Below are positions 1 to 9,159 of a DNA stretch of 64,000 nucleotides, in pieces. Position numbers and translations under genes: made by a program. Position 1 is the stretch's first letter, and each line of letters starts with the position of its first letter. The stretch spans positions 897,501 through 961,500 of the forward strand of contig JACKMX010000002.1 in assembly GCA_024235175.1 (NCBI GenBank), in the 5' to 3' direction. Source of the DNA: Chromatiaceae bacterium (lineage in GTDB: Bacteria; Pseudomonadota; Gammaproteobacteria; Chromatiales; Chromatiaceae). Under the pieces are notes generated by a model. It did not search any database and had not been told where the DNA came from. It saw only the letters and a program-made list of their open reading frames with translations.

Positions 1-920
1 CTTACTGCCTCCTCACGGCTATGGAAACGCTCAACGATCTCCATGCACAACCGCACTTTAGCATCCCTGGGATTGAGTCCAGCCTCCACATCAGCTTTTA
101 ATGTATTTACCTCAGAGAGAGGCAGAAAGCTGAGCAACTCGAAATATCGCCACATCAAATCATCCGAAATCGACATCAGCTTTCCAAACATGTCGTCCGG
201 TTTGTCTGTGATACCAATGTAGTTATTAAGCGATTTAGACATCTTCTGAGCACCATCCAATCCCTCAAGAATAGGCATTGTCAGCGCAACTTGGGGCTCC
301 TGGCCATAAATCTCCTGCAACTGGCGGCCCACCAAAAGGTTGAATTTCTGATCGGTACCTCCCAACTCCACATCGGCTTTCATCGCAACTGAGTCATAAC
401 CCTGCACCAACGGATAAAGAAACTCGTGGATGGAAATCGACTGTCCGCCTTTATAGCGCTTATTAAAATCGTCCCGCTCAAGCATGCGGGCCACGGTGTG
501 CTTGGCAGAGAGCTGAATCATGTCAGCTGCGCTCATCTCCCCCATCCAAGACGAATTGAACAGCACAGTAGTTTTCTTTGGATCAAGAATCTTAAATACC
601 TGATGCTCATAGGTCTTCGCATTCTCCAATATCTCGTCCCTGGAAAGAGGCGGCCGGGTGGCACTTTTTCCTGTGGGATCTCCGATCATGGCCGTAAAAT
701 CTCCGATCAGAAACATCACTTCATGCCCAAGATCCTGAAATTGGCGAAGTTTATTGATAAGTACCGTGTGCCCGAGGTGAAGATCCGGTGCAGTCGGGTC
801 AAAACCGGCTTTGATCTTTAGAGGCCTGCCTCTTTCAAGCTTCCTGATCAACGCCTCTTCCAGCATTATTTCATCTGCACCGCGCCGGATGAGCTCCATT
901 GCCTCTGCGGTTGATACCAT
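1..920 (-). CDS. tyrS: Tyrosyl-tRNA synthetase, C-terminus cut by window edge
   Basis: Charges tRNA-Tyr with tyrosine in the cytoplasm. The minus-strand frame runs open from the ATG at 920 to the window edge, giving about 306 residues. The class I signatures are present: HLGH at residues 47-50 (PDLHLGH) and KMSKS at residues 226-230 (GAQKMSKSL). The substrate-pocket stretch LGGTDQKFN lies between them. The HIGH and KMSKS variants match the shorter proteobacterial TyrRS type (about 400 aa), so the missing part should be the S4-like tRNA-binding tail. It is divergent from the M23 peptidase gene; the 208-bp gap must hold both promoters. Confidence 0.96.
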   Translation of the reverse strand, partial: MVSTAEAMELIRRGADEIMLEEALIRKLERGRPLKIKAGFDPTAPDLHLGHTVLINKLRQFQDLGHEVMFLIGDFTAMIGDPTGKSATRPPLSRDEILENAKTYEHQVFKILDPKKTTVLFNSSWMGEMSAADMIQLSAKHTVARMLERDDFNKRYKGGQSISIHEFLYPLVQGYDSVAMKADVELGGTDQKFNLLVGRQLQEIYGQEPQVALTMPILEGLDGAQKMSKSLNNYIGITDKPDDMFGKLMSISDDLMWRYFELLSFLPLSEVNTLKADVEAGLNPRDAKVRLCMEIVERFHSREEAV

Positions 921-1128
921 GACCTACCTCTCAAACTGCATTACAAGGGCGCCCAATTTACAGTAAGGAACTGAAAAAGTAACTAACAACACCCACACCC
1001 CGCCCCCCCATTCCGACTAATGGAAATGACGAAATCGGGATTAATTTAAATAAACCGCATTAAAATGTAGGAATCAGATGCCTTTTGGTACATAATTGTC
1101 CGAATTTCTAAGCTATTAGCGTGGTTAC

Positions 1129-2709
1129 ATGACAAAAGACTATAGGCTTCACAACAATACGGGAAACCGGAAGATGCTCAGACGTTTCCGCAGACATATA
1201 ACATATTCATTGATTGTTCTGGGTTTTGGGGCTGCGATTTATGCCATACCTGGATACCGGTCCCCAGATAATGATACAGGGAATGCGGTAATAAATACCG
1301 GCAATCTCACTGAGGAACGTATTACGCTTGCGCTTCCAGTCCTGAAAGAGAGTGAGTCCGTGCTTGAAGACACTGGCATGAGCAAAGACGCAGACTCGCC
1401 ACTGACAACCGTACCTGTTCTCGTCCAGGAAGATTCCACATCATCCACAGACAGCACTCTGACAACAACGTTGCCGGAGAATGAAGTAGCGTCAGATAAT
1501 CCAATATCCGCTTCCGAGTCAATCGACGAAAATAGTAAAAGTGCAGAAGAAGATACTCTGGCAAACTCCCAAGATGATTCGCAGCAGAACACCCTTTTGG
1601 AAAACGAGGTCCGCTGGCTTAAAGAAAAAGTAAAAAAGGGCGATTCCATTTCCAGAATTTTTTCCAGATTGAATCTTTCGGCCAGCCTCCTGCATCGGAT
1701 CCTGAACAGTAGTGATGAGGCAAAACAGCTGGCAAGCATAAGACCGGGGGAGATGCTGAAGGTAAAGATCGATGGAGAGGGAAATTTTCTTGGACTCATT
1801 CTTGAGCGCAACGCCATAAAGAGCCTGAACATTCAAGCAAAAGATGGTGATTTCCACACCCGAACCGTAGAGCGGGGTCTGGAAACACGAATTGCAAGTG
1901 CGTCAGGCACGATTACCAACTCTCTTTACGAAAGCGCACAGCGAACCGGTCTTTCAGATCAGTTGATTATGGAACTGGCCAATATTTTTGGTTGGGATAT
2001 CGATTTCGCGCTGGAAATTCGGGCCGGTGATCAATTCAGTCTGATTTATGAAGATGAGTATCTCGACGGTGAGTTATATGGAAACGGCTCTATACTGGCA
2101 GCCGAATTTGTTAACCGGGGAACCGTATTTCGAGCGCTCCGCTACGAGGACAAAACTGGCAATACTAATTATTTCTCCCCGGATGGACACAGTATGAGGA
2201 AGGCATTCCTGCGCGCTCCTGTTGATTTCCGGCGTATCTCTTCGCGCTTTACTAAAGCCAGATGGCATCCCGTGTTGGGTAAAAAACGTCCTCACAAAGG
2301 TGTTGACTATGCGGCAGCAATTGGCACCCCGATCAAGGCGGCTGGAGACGGACGGGTGATATTTAGGGGACGCAAAGGCGGCTACGGTAATACTGTTATT
2401 ATCCAGCATGGCAGCCAGTACACCACTCTTTACGGACATATGTCTAGCTTCAAGAGTTCAGTAAAGAGTGGGAGTAGAGTCAAGCAGGGGCAAACCATTG
2501 GGTACGTCGGAAAAAGTGGTTTAGCAACCGGACCTCACCTGCACTATGAGTTCAGGGTAAACGGTACTCATCGCAATCCGCTCACCGTAAAAATTCCGGC
2601 TGCTTCCCCTATCAACGCTCAATATAAAGCTGATTTCGAGAAAAAAAGCAAACCACTACTTGCACAACTGGATTTAATATCCAGGACACAGGTGGCAACT
2701 GCAGAGTAG
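1129..2709 (+). CDS. M23 family peptidoglycan endopeptidase, membrane anchored
   Basis: Predicted zinc metallopeptidase that cuts cross-links in periplasmic peptidoglycan (MepM/YebA-like). An arginine-rich N-terminus and one membrane segment (about residues 20-42) are followed by a long Ser/Thr/Glu/Asp-rich linker to about residue 160. Next come a LysM/OapA-like region (KKGDSISRIFSRL) and a C-terminal M23 domain. The metal and catalytic residues are visible: His389 and Asp393 in HKGVD, and His470/His472 in PHLHYE. It sits between tyrS and anmK, an order common in gammaproteobacteria. An ATG 14 codons downstream is an alternative start. Neighbouring anmK recycles anhydro-muramyl sugars, which fits a wall-turnover role. 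Confidence 0.92.
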   Translation: MTKDYRLHNNTGNRKMLRRFRRHITYSLIVLGFGAAIYAIPGYRSPDNDTGNAVINTGNLTEERITLALPVLKESESVLEDTGMSKDADSPLTTVPVLVQEDSTSSTDSTLTTTLPENEVASDNPISASESIDENSKSAEEDTLANSQDDSQQNTLLENEVRWLKEKVKKGDSISRIFSRLNLSASLLHRILNSSDEAKQLASIRPGEMLKVKIDGEGNFLGLILERNAIKSLNIQAKDGDFHTRTVERGLETRIASASGTITNSLYESAQRTGLSDQLIMELANIFGWDIDFALEIRAGDQFSLIYEDEYLDGELYGNGSILAAEFVNRGTVFRALRYEDKTGNTNYFSPDGHSMRKAFLRAPVDFRRISSRFTKARWHPVLGKKRPHKGVDYAAAIGTPIKAAGDGRVIFRGRKGGYGNTVIIQHGSQYTTLYGHMSSFKSSVKSGSRVKQGQTIGYVGKSGLATGPHLHYEFRVNGTHRNPLTVKIPAASPINAQYKADFEKKSKPLLAQLDLISRTQVATAE

Positions 2710-2726
2710 CCAGCATAATTCCAAGG

Positions 2727-3848
2727 GTGAGTTCAGATTTTTTCATCGGTTTGATGTCTGGTACCAGTCTGGACGGCATAGATGCCGTGTTGGTAGATTT
2801 TTCCAATAAAAATCATAGAGTGGTGGGCTTCCATTATTGCCCCTGGCCAGAGGAAATAGCGACACGAATCAGAGAACTTAATCTTCCAGGCCAGAATGAG
2901 ATTGACCGTTTGGGGGAGCTGGACTTAGATGTGGCTGATGCATTTGCGGTTAGCACTACTCAACTGTTGGAAAAAGTTTCAATCGACCCAGCCCAGATCA
3001 GGGCAATTGGATCTCATGGCCAAACGATTCGCCACCGGCCAAACTTCAGCAATCCATTTACCTTACAGATCGGCGACCCAAACCGGATCGCAGAAAAGAC
3101 CGGGATCTGTGTCGTATCGGATTTCCGCCGAAGAGATATGGCTGCGGGTGGTCAGGGAGCACCTTTGGTACCGGCGTACCATGCGGCCGTGTTCTCCGAA
3201 TCCGGTGAGCCGCGCGTCATCCTAAACATCGGCGGAATCGCTAACATCACATTTCTCCCCGCTGATCCCGAAGCCCAAATTCTGGGTTTTGATACGGGGC
3301 CGGGAAATACATTGATCAATACCTGGATTTATAAAAATCTGGGCAAGCGTTATGACCATAATGGTGAGTGGGCAGGAGGAGGGGAATTAGTCCCGGATCT
3401 ACTTGAAGATCTGATATCAGACCCCTATTTTACCGCCCCAATTCCAAAGACCACTGGCCCCGAATATTTCAGCCAATCCTGGTTGGAAGAGCACCTTCAG
3501 AGACATAACGCATCACCCCGAGACATTCAAACAACTCTCACTGCATTGACTGCTGAGAGCATCACCGATGCAATATTCAGACACGCTCCTAATTGCAGCC
3601 GTGTAATCGTTTGCGGAGGTGGGGTTCACAACAAAGTACTGATGGGATACCTGGAAGAAAGACTTGAAGCCATTCCGATTGAATCCAGCCAGGTATACGG
3701 TATCGATCCGGAACTGGTGGAATCCATCACCTTCGCCTGGCTCGCCAGGCAGACGTTAAATGGACTCTGCGGGAACCTGCCAACCGTAACCGGTGCCAGA
3801 CACCAGGTAATACTCGGCGGTATCTATGCCGGCCATTTTAGGACCTAG
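2727..3848 (+). CDS. anmK: Anhydro-N-acetylmuramic acid kinase
   Basis: Phosphorylates and opens 1,6-anhydro-MurNAc to MurNAc-6-phosphate with ATP during peptidoglycan recycling in the cytoplasm. The protein (373 aa, normal for the family) has the N-terminal GLMSGTSLDGIDAVLVDF motif, SHGQTIRH, GGIANIT and FDTGPGN, all typical of AnmK. The start is GTG at 2727, which puts the conserved GLMSGTS at residue 8; the first in-frame ATG would cut into that motif. It begins 17 nt after the M23 gene, so the two are probably cotranscribed. Another recycling gene, mpl, is at about 16.4-17.8 kb. Confidence 0.95.
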   Translation: MSSDFFIGLMSGTSLDGIDAVLVDFSNKNHRVVGFHYCPWPEEIATRIRELNLPGQNEIDRLGELDLDVADAFAVSTTQLLEKVSIDPAQIRAIGSHGQTIRHRPNFSNPFTLQIGDPNRIAEKTGICVVSDFRRRDMAAGGQGAPLVPAYHAAVFSESGEPRVILNIGGIANITFLPADPEAQILGFDTGPGNTLINTWIYKNLGKRYDHNGEWAGGGELVPDLLEDLISDPYFTAPIPKTTGPEYFSQSWLEEHLQRHNASPRDIQTTLTALTAESITDAIFRHAPNCSRVIVCGGGVHNKVLMGYLEERLEAIPIESSQVYGIDPELVESITFAWLARQTLNGLCGNLPTVTGARHQVILGGIYAGHFRT

Positions 3849-3943
3849 CCTTAGGAGGGTTTGGCGGGCACGATGTCCCGGCTGAAGGAGGCTAGAAGCT
3901 TCTCCAAACCATATGGTGAGACAATTTCTATTAATTACTCCGT

Positions 3944-4291
3944 CTATACTGAGAACGAAGAACCGCAGCCACATGTAGTGGAAGCGTTTGGATTACGAAT
4001 CACGAATTGGGAGCCCTGCAAACCCTCTGTGTAGTCAACCTCTGCACCGCCAAGATACTGCAGGCTCATTGGATCTATCAGCAGCGTGACACCATCGGTA
4101 ACTACCTTGGAATCACCCTCTTTCACCTCCTCATCAAAGGTAAATCCATATTGAAATCCGGAACACCCCCCGCCCTGAATGTAGATTCTGAGCATGAGAT
4201 CTGGATTCCCCTCCTCGGCTATCAGAGCGGAGACTTTGGACGCCGCCGCAGAGGTAAATACCAATGGGACTTCAGCTTCTGCAATGTTCAT
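3944..4291 (-). CDS. erpA: Iron-sulfur cluster insertion protein ErpA
   Basis: A-type carrier that delivers [4Fe-4S] or [2Fe-2S] clusters to apoproteins such as the isoprenoid enzymes IspG and IspH. The 115-aa protein has the three family cysteines: one in GGGCSGFQYGF and two in the C-terminal TTCGCGSSF. It is convergent with anmK and last in a minus-strand series argC, coiled-coil protein, bactofilin, erpA. A related carrier with a different tail lies at 9699-10088. Confidence 0.94.
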   Translation of the reverse strand: MNIAEAEVPLVFTSAAASKVSALIAEEGNPDLMLRIYIQGGGCSGFQYGFTFDEEVKEGDSKVVTDGVTLLIDPMSLQYLGGAEVDYTEGLQGSQFVIRNPNASTTCGCGSSFSV

Positions 4292-4377
4292 ATTTGATGT
4301 CCTGGATTTGTCTGTGCTGTTTTCAACAATTATATAAAGATATTATTATGCTTTTCATACTGGATTAGTCAACTATT

Positions 4378-4854
4378 TCACTGTGCTCTCTCAGTTTGAG
4401 GCTCGCGCCCTACTGATTGTGAATTCCCATCTTCCAGATCTTTACCATTTCCAGGTCCACCATCATGTTCAAGCCGCGGGGGAAGCACCTCGCCATCTTC
4501 CACATAGACAAGTTGGCCGTTGACCTCGGCCCCCATCTCCATTTCCAGCAATTTATAGTAGAGCGTTCCAGACACCCTTGCGTTTGCAGCAAGCTCAACC
4601 CGACCGCTGGCCAGAACATCCCCAACAACACTGCCATTGAGAATAACATTGGGCACCCTGACATCACCCTCCACAACACCTGTATCACTTAAAATAAACG
4701 TGGATTTCTCATCCTGCTCCGCAAGGACATCTCCATGAATAGTGCCGTCTACATGGATCCCTCCTGCGAATTGGATACTCCCCTGGATAACTGTTCCCAC
4801 GCCAATCACCGTTGTAATCCTTGGTACCCGGAAACGATTTTTTCGTCCAATCAT
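4378..4854 (-). CDS. Bactofilin (polymer-forming cytoskeletal protein)
   Basis: Bactofilins assemble into nucleotide-independent filaments through a right-handed beta-helix and organise envelope-associated processes. This 158-aa protein has the typical run of short beta repeats from about residue 15 to 115 (TVIQGSIQFAGGIHVDGTIHGDV, VVEGDVRVPNVILNGSVVGDV) and a disordered, charged Gly/Glu-rich tail. It lies 8 nt downstream of the coiled-coil membrane protein gene, so a shared transcript and functional link are likely. The exact cellular role cannot be read from sequence. Confidence 0.9.
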   Translation of the reverse strand: MIGRKNRFRVPRITTVIGVGTVIQGSIQFAGGIHVDGTIHGDVLAEQDEKSTFILSDTGVVEGDVRVPNVILNGSVVGDVLASGRVELAANARVSGTLYYKLLEMEMGAEVNGQLVYVEDGEVLPPRLEHDGGPGNGKDLEDGNSQSVGREPQTERAQ

Positions 4855-4862
4855 AGTTTGAT

Positions 4863-5576
4863 TTATCCCTTGACCACCCAGTCGAAGCGCTGTTTAACAT
4901 CGGGCTGGTCCTTACCGCCCGGCTTAACCTCAACGATCACTTTCAGCGGCTTGAAACTGTCAGGAAGTTGAATTACTCCCTCAATATCCTGGAACTGCTT
5001 GAAACGGACCTTGATCCGCTCCGTTTTCTCTTTCGTGAGTTCCCGTAGGGGCAACCATGCGGGCTCACCGTCCTGCAATCCATCTACCGCCAGGAATGCC
5101 CAACCAGAAGCAATTTCTCCATTGTTTACCGACTGGGTAACCGTGAATCGGTATTGGAACTCGCCTTCTGCAGACCCCTTTTTCAACGAGAAGCGCTGTA
5201 TCTGCACTCCCTCCCGGTCGTCTTTGGCGGACACCATACTGCGTAGAAAGATTAACTCTTCATCCAGCTGCAAACGCTCCTGTTGGTAGCTTTTCAACTC
5301 CTCCCTTACCTGACGAACCGCTTCCTGATCGATCTGGCTGGAACTTTCCAATACCGCAATCTTTTCTGCTGAAGCAGCTCGATCACGCTCGAGCTCATCG
5401 ATTCGGTCTTTTTGATACTTGATTACCTCCCGAATCTCTTGTGAATTTAGGTTCTCCTGGAAACGGTTTGCAAAAAATCCGAGAGCTGCCATGCCACACA
5501 TCAGAACCAATATGAGTATCCAGCGTAAGGAGCGATAACCCTGAGCCTGCACGATCCTGGGTGTAGAATACTTCAT
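4863..5576 (-). CDS. Membrane-anchored coiled-coil protein (DUF6776-like)
   Basis: Function unknown. The 237-aa protein has a short basic N-terminus, one membrane segment (about residues 19-37, WILILVLMCGMAALGFF), and a heptad-rich charged helix to about residue 115. A likely beta-rich C-terminal domain follows, with FQYRFTVTQ and KVIVEVKPGG stretches. This layout predicts a bitopic inner-membrane protein with a periplasmic coiled coil and globular end. I assign it tentatively to DUF6776 from its layout and its position between argC and a bactofilin gene. The bactofilin gene follows by 8 nt, suggesting it may be a membrane partner for the bactofilin polymer. Confidence 0.75.
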   Translation of the reverse strand: MKYSTPRIVQAQGYRSLRWILILVLMCGMAALGFFANRFQENLNSQEIREVIKYQKDRIDELERDRAASAEKIAVLESSSQIDQEAVRQVREELKSYQQERLQLDEELIFLRSMVSAKDDREGVQIQRFSLKKGSAEGEFQYRFTVTQSVNNGEIASGWAFLAVDGLQDGEPAWLPLRELTKEKTERIKVRFKQFQDIEGVIQLPDSFKPLKVIVEVKPGGKDQPDVKQRFDWVVKG

Positions 5577-5595
5577 TACCGGGACTCCGACACTG

Positions 5596-6630
5596 TCACG
5601 GCAATAACGCCAATGAATCCAGGCCGGCGCGTTCGTCTAAACCCAACATCAGGTTCATATTCTGGACAGCCTGTCCCGCGGCACCCTTTACCAGATTATC
5701 AATGACCGACAACACCACCAGGGTATCGCCATCCTGCGGACGGTGTATGGCTACCCGACACTCGTTGCTACCACGGACGCTTCTGGTTTCAGGATGAGAG
5801 CCAGGCGGCAGCACGTCTACAAAAGGCTCGTGCTGATAACGTTCTTCATATAGCTTCTGGTAATCTGCCACCCCGGTAATCCGGGCATAAAGCGTTGCAT
5901 GGATACCCCGGACCATTGGCACCAGATGGGGGACAAATGTAAGACCGATTTTCTGTCGGGATGCGCTTGAGAGATTCTGGAGGATTTCCGGGAGATGACG
6001 ATGCCCAGGTACCCCATAAGCCTTAAAACTCTCCCCTACCTCCCCCATCAACATATCCACGCTTGCGCCTCGACCGGCACCGCTGACACCCGACTTACAA
6101 TCCGCAATCAGATTTTCCGTTGAAACCAATCCTTGTTCCAAAAGTGGCAGAAAACCGAGTGTGGCAGCGGTAACGTAACAACCGGGATTTGCTACCAACT
6201 GCGCCGTTTTCACTGCCTGCCTGTTTACCTCGGGCAGGCCGTAGACGGCCGATTTCACAAGCGCAGGGCAGGAATGCGGCATTCCATACCATTTCTCCCA
6301 AAGTGCGACATCCTTGATTCTGAAATCCGCCGCCAGATCTATAACACGCGTACCTGCTGCAATCAATTCTGGTACCTGTTTCATGGCGGTACCGTTAGGC
6401 GTGGCGTAAAACACAAGGTCACAGCGTTTCAGGAGAGCCACATCAGGCTCGGAAAAACAGAGGTCTACTCTACCACGCAGATTGGGAAAGAGATCGGAAA
6501 CGGGCCTTCCCGCTTCCGCGCGTGAAGTAATGACCGACAGCTCAACATCAGGATGACCCTTAAGGAGGCGGAGCAACTCAACACCCGTGTATCCCGTTCC
6601 ACCGACTATAGCAACCTTCTTCCTCGCCAT
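5596..6630 (-). CDS. argC: N-acetyl-gamma-glutamyl-phosphate reductase
   Basis: NADPH-dependent reduction of N-acetylglutamyl-phosphate, the third step of arginine synthesis. The 344-aa product begins MARKKVAIVGGTGYTG, with the Rossmann glycine motif at residues 9-14. The catalytic cysteine is in VANPGCYVTAA and the active-site histidine probably in PGHRHLPEI. The frame is open 14 codons further upstream, but the ATG at 6630 has GGAG 5-8 nt before it and matches family length, so I chose it. Arginine made here also feeds the speA/speB route at 28-31 kb. Confidence 0.95.
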   Translation of the reverse strand: MARKKVAIVGGTGYTGVELLRLLKGHPDVELSVITSRAEAGRPVSDLFPNLRGRVDLCFSEPDVALLKRCDLVFYATPNGTAMKQVPELIAAGTRVIDLAADFRIKDVALWEKWYGMPHSCPALVKSAVYGLPEVNRQAVKTAQLVANPGCYVTAATLGFLPLLEQGLVSTENLIADCKSGVSGAGRGASVDMLMGEVGESFKAYGVPGHRHLPEILQNLSSASRQKIGLTFVPHLVPMVRGIHATLYARITGVADYQKLYEERYQHEPFVDVLPPGSHPETRSVRGSNECRVAIHRPQDGDTLVVLSVIDNLVKGAAGQAVQNMNLMLGLDERAGLDSLALLP

Positions 6631-6955
6631 TTCCCACTCCGAAAACGCAGCCAGAACAACTGGACCATGCATAAAATGCGTCAGATTATAACAAGGCCCA
6701 CCCCAAAAAAGCTAAAGCGCCATGCTACACTTCGTGCTGCTGATTCCTCGGACCCCACATCAGGAAAGCTGACAGACTATGGACCCGATACAAATCATAT
6801 CCCTGACACTGGGCGCCGCCTGGGCATCGGGCATCAATCTGTACGCCGCCGTATTGGTGCTCGGTTATCTCGGTGTGACCGGGGAGATTTTTCTGCCTCC
6901 CGAGCTACAGATTCTTACCAACCCTCTAGTGCTCGGTGCAGCGGCACTGATGTAT

Positions 6956-8588
6956 CCCATTCATTGCATAAATTCTGACGAAAACGGAATCAAGCTACTT
7001 GTTTGAGCACATCCAAATAATGCAACAACTCGGATTTGACAGCTGGATTAACGCTCATCGTCAAAGTCAAGGTCCCTTGAGGCCTGGTCAGCCGTCCGGC
7101 TCGCTGAATCAGTTGACGCCGCAGAGTGCCGAGCCGTGTAAAGTGCCACAGCGGTGCACGTCGTTCAGTGGTAGCGCATTGCTGTTCGTTGGTGAGCATC
7201 TGCATTTCCCGGTTGAGGTTATGCACCAACATCGCTGCCAGTACAAACACCTGATTCCCCGCTTGTCTTCGGGTCGGAACATAGTCCATCTGGGTCTGCG
7301 ACTTCAACTCAGCGAAAATACCCTCCTGGGCACCGCGGCCGTTGTGATAGCGCAACACTTTTCTGGCACTGAGACGCTTATTGGTGATGATCACCTTGAA
7401 GTCGTGGCCGTATTCATAGGGGATGAACAGATCCAGTTGAATCGGTTCCTTATACTGTTTCCGGTTTCCGGTACGGATAAAGAGAAAACGCTGTTTTGTG
7501 TGCCATTTTTTAGGTTTCCAGCGGTGCTCGAAAAAATCACATCGATCACCCAAGCGATGCCAGCGTTTCCGCCGTTCTATCATGCCCTTGAGTTCGGTGA
7601 AACGCTCAAAGGGCACACTGATGCTGAATTCAACGCCTTCGGCATTGAGCATGCCGATGATGGCATCCGAGAAGAAGGCGCTATCCATCCGTACTTCAAT
7701 TTTGGCCCTGGGCAGAACAGCGCGTATTTCCTGGACACATTCCAGGATGAATGCCTGGGCGCCGTTGGAGTCATGCACATTACCGGGACGATGCCAAACA
7801 TCGAATACTTGGCCGGTCTGCGCCAATGTGCAGAACAGCGGATAGTAGCTGCGTTGCCCCTTCTTCTTGCGGTTGAAACCCACCGCCGTGCCTTCGGCGA
7901 AACGACCGGTGGCGAGTACCGAGCCGTCGAAATCCAAGGTAATCCGTGCCAGGCCAAGATCATCAAGGCGTTGCAGAACCTGTTGCCTGTTGAGTCGGCG
8001 CAGCTTGTCCACGCTGCGGCTGTCCATCCCCGCCAGCGTACGGCTGACCGTCGCGACATCCGGCAGACGAGCGATTCCCAACAGACGGCGCACCATGGGG
8101 TCATCCTTGTAGTAACGCATATCCTGAAGTCGCCGGTATCCCAGCAGAAGATGGACGATCAGCAGCAGTACGGTGAGACCATGACCAAAGATTGGGCTGA
8201 CCTTCAGATGCCGGAAACAGCCCGTGAGTTGTTCTTTCAATCCGAGCCGATTGAACAACGCTTGAAACAGGACCAGACCGGCAAAAGAGCTCAGGCGTTG
8301 GTCTTCGAATCGAATCTCGGGAATGCGATGTGTTTTGCGATGAACGCTGGCTTTGCTACACTTCATCCAAACGGTCTCCGTTGGTTCATTGGTTTGGTGT
8401 GGTGCCTCCAATTTTACCAACTCAGGGATCGTTTTTTTATTGCTGAACGCCATTTTGTCGCATCATTTTTTGGTATTTTCTGGATCGCACTATTGGTGAA
8501 CTCCAGCTACAAGCGTATGACGTCCAGCACAGCGCGTAGATAAATGGGTTCGCGTAGTTTTTGACGCATTTTTTATGCAACTAACGGG
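6956..8588 (-). mobile_element. IS1380-family insertion sequence, copy 1 (1633 bp)
   Basis: Boundaries are set by comparison with the second copy: identity begins at CCC (6956) and ends at GGG (8588), apart from one chance flanking match. The ends are imperfect inverted repeats: CCCATTCATTGCATAAAT on one side and CCCGTTAGTTGCATAAAA on the other, 14 of 18 matching. The insertion is flanked by the direct repeat GTAT at 6952-6955 and 8589-8592, a 4-bp target duplication. It carries one transposase gene. Copy 2 at 41352-42984 has the same length in opposite orientation, and the translations of both strands agree throughout, so the copies appear identical and recent. Confidence 0.95.
6990..8366 (-). 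CDS. IS1380-family DDE transposase (copy 1)
   Basis: Catalyses movement of its IS. The 458-aa form starts at the ATG at 8366 (MKCSKASVHRKTH), which has GGAG 10-13 nt upstream; the frame is open 29 codons further, to an ATG at 8453 that lacks a ribosome site. Conserved pieces of the IS1380/DDE_Tnp_1 fold are visible: RFEDQRLSSFAGL near the N-terminus, first Asp in LDFDGSVL, second Asp in VRMDSAFFS, and the Glu in QEGIFAELKSQ near the C-terminus. The frame is intact, so the element may be active. It is transcribed against the gene it interrupts. Confidence 0.93.
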   Translation of the reverse strand: MKCSKASVHRKTHRIPEIRFEDQRLSSFAGLVLFQALFNRLGLKEQLTGCFRHLKVSPIFGHGLTVLLLIVHLLLGYRRLQDMRYYKDDPMVRRLLGIARLPDVATVSRTLAGMDSRSVDKLRRLNRQQVLQRLDDLGLARITLDFDGSVLATGRFAEGTAVGFNRKKKGQRSYYPLFCTLAQTGQVFDVWHRPGNVHDSNGAQAFILECVQEIRAVLPRAKIEVRMDSAFFSDAIIGMLNAEGVEFSISVPFERFTELKGMIERRKRWHRLGDRCDFFEHRWKPKKWHTKQRFLFIRTGNRKQYKEPIQLDLFIPYEYGHDFKVIITNKRLSARKVLRYHNGRGAQEGIFAELKSQTQMDYVPTRRQAGNQVFVLAAMLVHNLNREMQMLTNEQQCATTERRAPLWHFTRLGTLRRQLIQRAGRLTRPQGTLTLTMSVNPAVKSELLHYLDVLKQVA

Positions 8589-9159
8589 GTATGTAATTGA
8601 ATTTTTTGCCGATAAGATACCAGGCATGGATTCTGGCTGGGATCTTGTTCACACTTTCATCCGAATTCCCGCCGGAGCAGCTCTTGCCGCGGGGATGGCC
8701 CAGGGACTGGATATAAGTTCAGGCGCGGAGTTCGCCGCACTATTGGTGGGTGGTGGAGTTGCAGCCACCAGCCACACAGCGAAAGCCGGCTCGCGCATGC
8801 TTATCAACACCTCACCTGAACCAATCAGCAACTGGAGCGCTTCAATCGCCGAGGACATTGCAGTTGTGGGCGGGCTTTGGGCATCGCTTCAGTATCCGTG
8901 GATCTTTGTGGCGGGGCTGGTGCTCTTCCTGCTGTTGGTGGCCTGGTTGTTGCCCAGAATCTGGAGAGCACTGAAACAGGCCCTTTGTGTTCTGCGTAAC
9001 CTCTTTAAAGGCAGGAACGCTGTCAGCCACGAAATTGCGAACGCAGATGACCATAAGGCCGACATATTGCGCGCTCTTTACCAGGACTCAGCGGAGAAAA
9101 ACCGATAGCCACAATCTGCTACCCATTGCCAAATCCCTAAGAAGGGGAGACCGTCTTCA

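Larger units (their letters stand above)
6779..9108 (+). pseudogene. DUF4126 membrane protein gene, split by an IS1380-family element
   Basis: Two fragments of one gene: codons 1-59 at 6779-6955 (ending ...GAAALMY) and codons 60 onward at 8593-9108 (starting VIEFFADKIPGMDSGWD). Removing the IS and one copy of the 4-bp target duplication GTAT joins them in frame into a 230-aa protein with no other lesion. The reconstructed sequence has several membrane segments and the DUF4126 pattern of small-residue helices (FIRIPAGAALAAGMA, STHTAKAGSR-like TSHTAKAGSR). Function of the family is unknown. The 3' part has an in-frame ATG within the IS end at 8575, so a 177-aa C-terminal fragment could still be made. 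The gene is followed by hemJ. Confidence 0.9.

Noticed and set aside
1239..1832. A 197-codon minus-strand frame inside the M23 peptidase gene
   Set aside because: It is a shadow of the Ser/Thr-rich linker: low-complexity Ser/Phe/Arg content and no ribosome site.
6999..8543. A 514-codon open frame on the plus strand through IS copy 1 (and its twin at 41397-42941 on the minus strand)
   Set aside because: It is the antisense shadow of the transposase; its composition is not protein-like and it matches no known IS1380 accessory gene.
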